Below, in pieces: positions 1 through 5,521 of a DNA stretch of 5,521 nucleotides; position 1 is the stretch's first letter; each line of letters starts with the position of its first letter. The notes under the pieces were generated by a model. It was not told the DNA's origin and did no database searches. It saw nothing but the letters and a program-made list of their open reading frames with translations. Source of the DNA: Phenylobacterium sp. (lineage in GTDB: Bacteria; Pseudomonadota; Alphaproteobacteria; Caulobacterales; Caulobacteraceae); the NCBI GenBank assembly GCA_019264505.1, contig JAHUZY010000189.1, positions 1-5,521 of the forward strand, given 5' to 3'. The position numbers and the translations under genes were made by a program.

Positions 1-1586
1 GCGATGAGGCCCGCAGGGCCGGCGCGGCAGGACTGATCACCGCCCTGCGCGCGGCGCTGACGCCCCTGACCGACATGAGCGAGCCAAGTCCAGCCGCCGA
101 GCGGGCCCGCGCCCTGGCGCTGGCCCTGGAAGCCCTGGCCGCCGACAGCACAGGCGTCTCAGGCCGCCTGTGGGGCGGGGCCGGCGGTGAGGCGCTGTCG
201 CAGCTTCTGGCGGGATTGATGGCCGAGGCTGGCGCCCTGCCGCCGGTGACCCCCAAGGGCTTCGCCGACCTGTTGGTGCGGCTGATGGGGGATGAGACCG
301 TTCGGGTCGGCGGCGCCACCCATCCCCGCCTGCGCATCCTGGGCGCCATTGAGGCCCGCCTCGTTCGGGCCGACCGGCTGGTGGTGGCCGGCCTGGAGGA
401 AGGCGTCTGGCCGCAGGGCGCGCCGCTGGATCCCTTCCTGTCACGGCCCATGCGCGAGCGGCTGGGCCTGCCGCCACCGGAACGCCGGGTGGGCCTGGCC
501 GCCCACGACTTCGCCCAGGCCGCCTGCGCCCCCAACGTTGTCCTGCTGCATTCCGAACGTCGGGAGGGCCAGCCGACGGTGAAGTCCCGCTGGCTCTGGC
601 GGCTGGAGACCTTGGCCCGTGGTGCCGACCTCACCCTGCCCGGCCGCCCCGACCTGCTGGACTGGGCCCGCGCCCTGGACGCAGCGCCGGACTATGAGCC
701 GATCGGAAGGCCCGCGCCGCGCCCGCCTGTGGCTGATCGCCCCCACCAATTCGCCGTCACCCGGATCGAGTCCCTGACCCGGGACCCCTACGCCGTCTGG
801 GCCCGGGACATCCTGAAGCTCTACCGCCTGGAGCGGCCGGACGAACCGGTGGAGGCCCGCGCCCGGGGCACGGCCATCCACGAGGCGTTCGAAATCTTCG
901 CCAAGCGTCACCCCAAGGCCCTGCCGCCGGAGCCGGCCCGGGAGTTCGCCGCCCTCTATCTGGAAGCCCTGGTCGCCGCCGGCGCCCCGCCGGAATCCCT
1001 GGCCCGCGAGCAGGCGCTCGCCCAGGAAGCGGCGGCCTGGGTCGTCGCCCTGGAGGCCGAACGCCGGGCCGACGGCCGCGACATCCATGTGGAGGCGGGC
1101 GGTCAGATCACCGTCCGCGCCGGCGACCGCGACTTCATCCTGACCGCCAAGGCCGACCGCATCGAGACCGGCCCGGATGGCTACGCCCACATCCTCGACT
1201 ACAAGACCGGCCAGGCGCCCTCGAAGAAGATGGTCGAGACCGGCTTCTCCCCGCAGCTGACCCTGACGGCGGCCATCGTCGCCCGCGGCGGGTTCAAGGG
1301 CGTGCCGGCCAGGCCTCCCGGCGATCTGGTCTATCTGCAGGTCACCGGCCGCAAGCCCGCGGGCAAGGTGGAGATCCGCGGGTCGGCGGGGGACGAGAGC
1401 CATGACGCCGCCGAACAGGCCCTGGCCGGCGCCCTGCGCCTGCTGGTCCAGTTCGACGACCCCGAGCGGGCCTATCTCTCGCGGACCGCCCCGCAGTTCG
1501 TCCATGACTATGCCGGCGACTACGCCCACCTGGCCCGGGTGTTCGAATGGTCCACCAGCGGCGAAGACGGCGAGGGCGAGGCATGA
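1..1586 (+). CDS. addB: AddB, double-strand break repair helicase-nuclease subunit (5' truncated by window edge)
   Basis: AddB is the partner of AddA in the cytoplasmic AddAB complex, which unwinds and trims broken DNA ends for RecA-dependent repair. The frame reads from base 3 with no stop, so 527 C-terminal residues are visible, about half of the family's usual length of roughly 1000. The first in-frame ATG (75) has no convincing ribosome site and is internal. A GLEEGVWP motif (390-413), typical of the AddB/RecC family, precedes a helicase motif VI-like stretch (513-560) that lacks the usual TRAR arginines, fitting a non-functional ATPase. The C-terminal PD-(D/E)XK nuclease is complete: His in AIHEAF (codon 879-881), Asp in KADRIE (1155-1157), Asp and Lys in ILDYKTG (1197-1199, 1203-1205) and Gln in SPQLTL (1254-1256). 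In B. subtilis the AddB nuclease cuts the 5'-ended strand. The cysteines of the Bacillus iron-sulfur cluster are absent. The stop overlaps the addA start. Family assignment is secure; the alphaproteobacterial subtype is from recall of the family. Confidence 0.95.
   Translation, partial: DEARRAGAAGLITALRAALTPLTDMSEPSPAAERARALALALEALAADSTGVSGRLWGGAGGEALSQLLAGLMAEAGALPPVTPKGFADLLVRLMGDETVRVGGATHPRLRILGAIEARLVRADRLVVAGLEEGVWPQGAPLDPFLSRPMRERLGLPPPERRVGLAAHDFAQAACAPNVVLLHSERREGQPTVKSRWLWRLETLARGADLTLPGRPDLLDWARALDAAPDYEPIGRPAPRPPVADRPHQFAVTRIESLTRDPYAVWARDILKLYRLERPDEPVEARARGTAIHEAFEIFAKRHPKALPPEPAREFAALYLEALVAAGAPPESLAREQALAQEAAAWVVALEAERRADGRDIHVEAGGQITVRAGDRDFILTAKADRIETGPDGYAHILDYKTGQAPSKKMVETGFSPQLTLTAAIVARGGFKGVPARPPGDLVYLQVTGRKPAGKVEIRGSAGDESHDAAEQALAGALRLLVQFDDPERAYLSRTAPQFVHDYAGDYAHLARVFEWSTSGEDGEGEA
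1572..1576 (+). promoter_or_regulatory. Ribosome binding site of addA, inside the end of addB
   Basis: GAGGG lies six bases before the ATG at 1583 and is the best Shine-Dalgarno match near the addB/addA junction. It supports the start at 1583, which sits in an ATGA overlap with the addB stop, rather than the in-frame ATG at 1547. It is embedded in addB codons, so ribosomes finishing addB pass over it, which fits translational coupling. The site is purine-rich by chance in this GC-rich coding context, so confidence is moderate. Confidence 0.55.
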
Positions 1587-4500
1587 GCCCGGTGATCGTC
1601 CTCGATATCGACCCGCAGCGCACGGCGGCTGATCCCGACCTGTCGGCCTTCGTCACGGCCAATGCAGGCTCCGGCAAGACCAAGACCCTGATCGACCGGG
1701 TGGCCCGCCTGCTGCTGGCCGGCGCCGCGCCCGCCGCCATCCTGTGTGTCACCTACACCAAGGCCGCCGCCGCCGAGATGCAGCGGCGGCTGTTCGACCT
1801 CCTGGGCCAATGGTCGGTGTGCGACGATGCGGCCCTTCGCGCAGCGCTGGCCAAGCTGGAGGGCCGCAGGCCCGACTCCTATGACGCCGCCCGCCTGTCG
1901 GCCGCGCGCGCCCTGTTCGCCCAGGCCCTGGAGACCCCGGGCGGGCTGAAGATCCAGACCATCCACGCCTTCTGCGAAAAGCTGCTGCGGCGCTTCCCCC
2001 TGGAGGCAGGCATTTCGCCGGGCTTCCGGGTGATGGACGATCCGGCCGCGGCCCTGATCGCCCGGGCCGCCCGCCAGGCCGTGGCCCGCCATGCCCTGAC
2101 CGGAACCGGCGCGGTGGCCCAGGCCTATGCGCGGCTGTCGGTGAGCCTGGATTTCCGCGCCTTCGAGCAGATGTTCGCCACCTTCGAGGCCCGCCGCGGG
2201 GCGCTGGACGCCTTTGTGCATCGCCAGGGCGGACTTGAAGGGGCGCTGGCCTGGATCTGGGACGCCTGCGGCTTCGACGGCGAGGCCGATCCGGAGGCGG
2301 TGGCGGCCGCCGCCATGGCCGAGCTCGACCGGGCGCTCTGGCGGGAGGCGGCCGAGGTCCTGGCGCTCGGCGGCAAGACCGACCAGTCCTGTGCCCAGAC
2401 GCTTTCGGCTGTGGCGGCCGACCCGCACGCCACGCTTGCCGATGCGCTCAGGGCCCTGTTCACCCAAGGGGGCGAGGGCACGCCGGCGACCTGGGTGGCC
2501 AAGACCAAGGCCCTGGCCGCCGCCGAGCCCCTGCGCCAGGCCCTGCTGGACGAGCAGGAGCGGCTGGCCACGGCGCGGGATCAGGTGCGCGCCGCCAACA
2601 TCGCCTGGGACAGCGCCTATGTGCTGGTCCTGGCCCAGGCCTATCTGACGGCCTACGCCCAGGAGAAGGCCGCGGCCGGCGCGCTGGATTTCGGCGACCT
2701 GATCGAGAAGACGCGCGCCCTGGTGGCCGAGCGGCCCATGGCCGCCTGGGTGCTCTACAAGCTGGACGGCGGGATCGACCACATCCTGCTGGACGAGGCC
2801 CAGGACACCGCCCCGGAACAGTGGGAGATCCTCAGCGCGCTGACCGCCGAATTCTTCGCCGGTGAGGGCCGCGAGCGCCAAGCCCTGCGCAGCCTGTTCG
2901 TGGTCGGCGACGAGAAGCAGTCGATCTATTCCTTCCAGGGCGCCGCGCCCGAGCGCCTCCGCCTGGAGACGGAGACCTACCTCGCCCGCATCCGGGACGC
3001 CGGCGCCCGGGCCCAAAGCGTGCCGCTGGCCGCCTCCTGGCGCTCGACGGTCGATGTGCTGAGCTTTGTCGATGCGGTGTTTTCCGCGCCGGAAACCCAG
3101 GGCGGGGTGCCGCCGGCCCGGGGCGAAGACGCCGTGCGCCACATCCCCATGCGCCGCCACCACCGGGGCTGCGTCGACCTCTGGCCCCTAGAGCGCGAGC
3201 CCGAGGGGGAGGAGCGCGAGGCCTGGGACGCGCCGCTGGACGTGGAAGGCCCGGCCAGCGCCAACCGGCGCCTGGCCGAAAATATCGCCTGCGAGATCGA
3301 GGACCTGGTGGCCCGCGGCGATGGGGTGTTCGACAAGGACCTGGACGGAGCCGATGGGACTCGCGGCGCCTGGCGGCCGGCCAGCTATGGCGACGTCCTG
3401 ATCCTGGTGCGGCGGCGCAAGGCTCTGTTCGAGGACATCCTGCGGGCGCTCAAGCGCCGCGGCGTGCCCGTGGCCGGCGCCGACCGGCTGGCCCTGTCGG
3501 AACACATCATCTTCGATGATCTGCTGGCGGTGGCCCGCTTCGTGCTCTTTCCGCAGGACGAGCTGAACCTGGCGGCCCTGCTGAAGAGCCCCTTCTGCGG
3601 CCTGGACGACGAGGCGCTCTACGCGCTCGCCAAACCCCGCAAGCCCGGCGACCTGTGGAGCGCCCTGCAGGCCCGGGCCGCTGAGCGTCCCGACTGGGGC
3701 CACGCCCTGGCCTTTCTCACCGCCGCCCAGGCTGAGGCCCGGACGCGGCGGCCGTTCGAATTCTATGGCCGGCTGATGACCCTGCGGGACGACACCGGCG
3801 CCTCCATGCGCCAGAGGATTGTGCGCAGGCTCGGGACCGAGGCCGAGGACGCCCTGGACGAATTCCTGGCCCAGGCCCAGGCCGCCGAACAGCGGGGAAT
3901 CTGCGACCTGGAGGGCCTGGCCGACGCGCTGGCTGGCCTCAACATCACCGTCAAGCGCGAGATGGAGGCGGCCCGCAACGAGGTCCGCGTCATGACCGCC
4001 CACGGCGCCAAGGGGCTGGAGGCGCCCATCGTCTTCCTGCCCGAGACCACCCTGTCGGGGCTGGGCCGCGGCTCGCCCCTGCTGGAGACCGAGGACGGCG
4101 GCTTCCTCTGGTGCCCGTCCAAGACGCTAGACTGCGCGGCCTCCACGGCGGCGCGGGACTTGCGCGCCCGCAAGGACGAGGAGGAGGCCTATCGCCTGCT
4201 CTATGTGGCGCTGACGCGGGCGCGGGACCGGCTGGTGATCTGCGGCCGGATCGCCGCCAAGGCCAAGGAAGAAAACCTGAAAGGTTGGTGGGCCGCCATC
4301 CAGGCCGGCTTCGCCCACGAGGGTGTCGGCCCCCACCTGCGGCCCGCCGCCTGCGGCCAGATCACCGCCCAGCGGTTCGGCGAAGACCCGCAGATCCTGG
4401 GCCGGGGCGCCGCAGACGATGAGGCCACCGCCCCCCTGCCCGACTGGGCCCGCGTCGACGCCGCCGCTGATCCCCTGGCCCGCTTCGCCTCGCCGTCGGA

Positions 4501-5080
4501 CCTGGGCGAGGCCGAGGAGATCCTGGCGCCCTCGCCCCTGGCCCGCGTCGGGGGTCTCGGCCGGTTCCGCCGGGGCGAGCTGATCCACCGGCTGTTGCAG
4601 ATCCTGCCCGACCTGGCCTTGGACGACCGCGAGGCCGCGGCCACAGCCATCCTGGCCCGCGAGCCGGACCTGACCGAGGACCAGCGGGCCGAGATGGCGG
4701 GCGCGGCGCTTGCCGTCCTGGCCGATCCCCTCTTCGCCGACGTCTTCTCAGCCGACGGCCGGGCCGAGGTGGCCATCGCCGGCACAGCCGCGGCCCTGCC
4801 CAAGGGGCTGCAGATCTCCGGCCGCATCGACCGGCTGGTGGTGCGCGCAGACAAGGTTCTGGTGGCCGACTTCAAGACCAACCGGCCCTCGCCGGCGCGC
4901 ATCGAGGACGCCGACCCGGCCTATATCCGCCAGATGGCCGTCTATGCCGCCGTGCTCGCCGAGGTCTTCCCCGGCCGGGCCATTGAGGCGGCGCTGGTCT
5001 GGACCGATGGGCCGAAGCTGATGGCGGTTCCAGAATTCCTGATGGCCCAGGCCCTGGCTGATCTCCGGTCCAGGAGTTGA
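1583..5080 (+). CDS. addA: AddA, double-strand break repair helicase-nuclease subunit
   Basis: AddA is the motor and 3'-strand nuclease of AddAB, a 3'-5' superfamily 1A (UvrD/RecB) helicase resecting DNA ends in the cytoplasm. All key motifs are present: Q motif (Gln12), Walker A AGSGKT (28-33), motif Ia TYTKAAAAEM (57-66), QTIHAFC (125-131), Walker B DEAQD (404-408), motif III GDEKQSIYSF (442-451), motif IV SWRS (Trp486, Arg487), motif V TAHGAKGLE (805-813) and motif VI YVALTRARDRL (874-884). The C-terminal RecB-type nuclease has His1002, Asp1083 (GRIDRL), Asp1096 and Lys1098 (ADFKTN), then Gln1117 and Tyr1121 (QMAVY). Its 1165 residues fit the alphaproteobacterial family, and nothing appears truncated or mutated. 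The start at 1583 overlaps the addB stop by four bases and has GAGGG upstream. An ATG 12 codons earlier would add an arginine-rich tail that is only addB read out of frame. No separate promoter is visible, so expression presumably comes from upstream of addB. Confidence 0.97.
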   Translation: MSPVIVLDIDPQRTAADPDLSAFVTANAGSGKTKTLIDRVARLLLAGAAPAAILCVTYTKAAAAEMQRRLFDLLGQWSVCDDAALRAALAKLEGRRPDSYDAARLSAARALFAQALETPGGLKIQTIHAFCEKLLRRFPLEAGISPGFRVMDDPAAALIARAARQAVARHALTGTGAVAQAYARLSVSLDFRAFEQMFATFEARRGALDAFVHRQGGLEGALAWIWDACGFDGEADPEAVAAAAMAELDRALWREAAEVLALGGKTDQSCAQTLSAVAADPHATLADALRALFTQGGEGTPATWVAKTKALAAAEPLRQALLDEQERLATARDQVRAANIAWDSAYVLVLAQAYLTAYAQEKAAAGALDFGDLIEKTRALVAERPMAAWVLYKLDGGIDHILLDEAQDTAPEQWEILSALTAEFFAGEGRERQALRSLFVVGDEKQSIYSFQGAAPERLRLETETYLARIRDAGARAQSVPLAASWRSTVDVLSFVDAVFSAPETQGGVPPARGEDAVRHIPMRRHHRGCVDLWPLEREPEGEEREAWDAPLDVEGPASANRRLAENIACEIEDLVARGDGVFDKDLDGADGTRGAWRPASYGDVLILVRRRKALFEDILRALKRRGVPVAGADRLALSEHIIFDDLLAVARFVLFPQDELNLAALLKSPFCGLDDEALYALAKPRKPGDLWSALQARAAERPDWGHALAFLTAAQAEARTRRPFEFYGRLMTLRDDTGASMRQRIVRRLGTEAEDALDEFLAQAQAAEQRGICDLEGLADALAGLNITVKREMEAARNEVRVMTAHGAKGLEAPIVFLPETTLSGLGRGSPLLETEDGGFLWCPSKTLDCAASTAARDLRARKDEEEAYRLLYVALTRARDRLVICGRIAAKAKEENLKGWWAAIQAGFAHEGVGPHLRPAACGQITAQRFGEDPQILGRGAADDEATAPLPDWARVDAAADPLARFASPSDLGEAEEILAPSPLARVGGLGRFRRGELIHRLLQILPDLALDDREAAATAILAREPDLTEDQRAEMAGAALAVLADPLFADVFSADGRAEVAIAGTAAALPKGLQISGRIDRLVVRADKVLVADFKTNRPSPARIEDADPAYIRQMAVYAAVLAEVFPGRAIEAALVWTDGPKLMAVPEFLMAQALADLRSRS

Positions 5081-5105
5081 TCACCCGCCCCAGGGGTCTT
5101 AAATC
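5077..5105 (+). promoter_or_regulatory. Candidate housekeeping-sigma promoter for trxA, overlapping the addA stop codon
   Basis: TTGATCA at 5077-5083 resembles the -35 box, and CTTAAATC at 5098-5105 matches the TANAWC core of the Caulobacter-type -10 element (GCTANAWC). The 14-base gap between them lies within the spacing recalled for that promoter class. Read as an E. coli-type sigma-70 promoter it is TTGATC, 16 bases, TTAAAT, with four of six matches in each box. The TTGA of the -35 covers the addA TGA stop. Transcription would begin near 5111-5113, leaving a leader of about 48 bases before trxA. This is one of the few AT-richer spots in the window. It is a prediction from consensus only. 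Confidence 0.5.
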
Positions 5106-5117
5106 CAGGATCGAGAA

Positions 5118-5146
5118 GCGGTCGGCGCGCGTTGTCGCCGGACCGC
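5118..5146 (+). repeat. Inverted repeat / RNA hairpin in the trxA leader
   Basis: The arm GCGGTCGGCG (5118-5127) pairs with CGCC (5136-5139) plus GACCGC (5141-5146). This gives ten base pairs with one bulged G at 5140 and an eight-base loop, CGCGTTGT. The stem ends two bases before the Shine-Dalgarno sequence of trxA and is followed by AAAA, not a T run, so it is not a standard intrinsic terminator on this strand. If the promoter at 5077-5105 is real, the stem begins a few bases from the 5' end of the trxA mRNA, where it could stabilise the message. Alternatives are an RNA-processing signal, a weak end for the addBA transcript, or no function. Pairing is seen directly; function is inferred. 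Confidence 0.5.
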
Positions 5147-5148
5147 AA

Positions 5149-5154
5149 AAGGAG
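5149..5154 (+). promoter_or_regulatory. Ribosome binding site of trxA
   Basis: AAGGAG is a strong Shine-Dalgarno match five bases before the ATG at 5160 and fixes that start. It is much stronger than the site before addA, in keeping with the abundant expression expected of thioredoxin. The hairpin at 5118-5146 ends just upstream and does not cover it. Confidence 0.85.
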
Positions 5155-5159
5155 CTTCC

Positions 5160-5495
5160 ATGAGCACCGTCACCGTCACCGACGAGTCCTTCGAAAAAGA
5201 CGTGCTGCAGGCGCAAGGCCCGGTCCTGGTGGACTTCTGGGCCGAGTGGTGCGGCCCCTGCAAGCAGATCGCCCCGGCCCTGGAGCAGATCTCCGATGAC
5301 CTGGCCGGCCAGGTCACCATCGCCAAGCTGAACATCGAAGACAGCCCCACCACCCCCTCGCGCTACGGCGTCCGCGGCATCCCCACCATGATGCTGTTCA
5401 AGGACGGCCAGATGTCGTCCATGAAGGTCGGCGCCATGCCCAAGCAGAAGATCCTCGAATGGCTCTCCGAAGCCGGGGTCCAGCCGGCGGCGTAA
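5160..5495 (+). CDS. trxA: Thioredoxin (TrxA)
   Basis: This is a classical cytoplasmic thioredoxin. It reduces protein disulfides such as those of ribonucleotide reductase, methionine sulfoxide reductase and peroxiredoxins, and is itself recycled by NADPH-dependent thioredoxin reductase. Its 111 residues are close to the 109 of E. coli TrxA. The redox motif WCGPCK spans residues 30-35 (Cys31 and Cys34), the buried Asp25 lies in VDFWAEW, and the cis-proline is Pro75 in RGIPT. The KLNIEDSP stretch (56-63) and the FKDGQ loop (80-84) also follow the family. There is no signal peptide or membrane segment, which excludes periplasmic thioredoxin-like proteins. The ATG follows AAGGAG by five bases. 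The gene lies 79 bases downstream of addA, with a promoter-like sequence and a hairpin between them. Codon choice looks more strongly C-ending than in the add genes, as expected of a highly expressed gene, though this was judged by eye. Confidence 0.97.
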   Translation: MSTVTVTDESFEKDVLQAQGPVLVDFWAEWCGPCKQIAPALEQISDDLAGQVTIAKLNIEDSPTTPSRYGVRGIPTMMLFKDGQMSSMKVGAMPKQKILEWLSEAGVQPAA

Positions 5496-5521
5496 GGCGG
5501 TTGGGCTGAGGCCTGAGAGAC

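Noticed and set aside
75..77. ATG as a possible start of a short AddB
   Set aside because: The frame is open to the left edge and the upstream residues continue plausibly. There is no Shine-Dalgarno sequence, and the N-terminal half of AddB is expected outside the window.
377..384. E. coli Chi octamer GCTGGTGG, also at 4834-4841 (+ strand) and 1552-1559 (- strand)
   Set aside because: Attractive inside addAB genes, but this octamer is the RecBCD signal, and known AddAB enzymes recognise other sequences. Both + strand copies are simply the codons for Leu-Val-Val after Arg, and occasional chance matches are expected in GC-rich DNA. A genome-wide count of over-represented, strand-skewed octamers would settle it.
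1547..1582. Earlier in-frame ATG that would extend AddA by 12 residues (starting MVHQRRRRRGRG)
   Set aside because: The extension is an out-of-frame reading of addB codons and has no good ribosome site. The ATG at 1583 has GAGGG at proper spacing and the classical ATGA overlap.
1520..3163. Long open frame on the minus strand, 547 codons, opposite addB and addA. Similar ones lie at 441-1529 and 3188-4003.
   Set aside because: Long antisense frames without stops are expected opposite GC-rich genes. The translations are Gly/Gln/Leu/His-rich with no recognisable motif, and the sense strand encodes well-conserved AddB and AddA throughout.
5118..5146. Hairpin as a rho-independent terminator for addBA
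   Set aside because: The stem is followed by AAAAGGAG rather than a T tract, and no T run exists in the gap. It also lies between a candidate promoter and the trxA ribosome site.
5496..5521. Terminator or start of another gene after trxA
   Set aside because: Only 26 bases remain, with no hairpin plus T run and no start codon with a ribosome site. Nothing can be called.

Overview
The window is a high-GC (about 70% by eye), densely coding stretch from what looks like an alphaproteobacterium. Caulobacterales such as Caulobacter or Phenylobacterium are my best guess, from the style of both Add proteins, the GC content and a Caulobacter-like promoter. The lineage is inferred; no database search was possible.

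Layout, all on the + strand: (1) bases 1-1586 are the 3' half of addB, cut off by the left edge. This half holds the end of the inactivated helicase-like region and the complete C-terminal PD-(D/E)XK nuclease domain. (2) Bases 1583-5080 are a complete addA, 1165 codons, starting in a 4-base ATGA overlap with the addB stop. It has a full set of UvrD/RecB superfamily 1 helicase motifs and a RecB-type nuclease domain at the C-terminus. (3) Bases 5081-5159 are a short intergenic gap with a candidate housekeeping promoter, a stable hairpin and a good Shine-Dalgarno sequence. (4) Bases 5160-5495 are a complete trxA (thioredoxin, 111 residues). The last 26 bases show no feature I can name.

AddA and AddB form the heterodimeric AddAB helicase-nuclease. 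It resects double-strand DNA ends and prepares 3' single strands for RecA, the job RecBCD does in E. coli. The gene overlap suggests translational coupling and balanced subunit supply. TrxA is a general cytoplasmic dithiol reductant. Its own promoter-like signal suggests that it is expressed independently of the repair genes, although read-through from addBA is possible.

I found no mobile element, CRISPR array, RNA gene or unknown system. This is an ordinary core-genome region. The points most worth a second look are the trxA leader (promoter overlapping the addA stop, hairpin next to the ribosome binding site) and the absence of iron-sulfur cysteines in the visible part of AddB.
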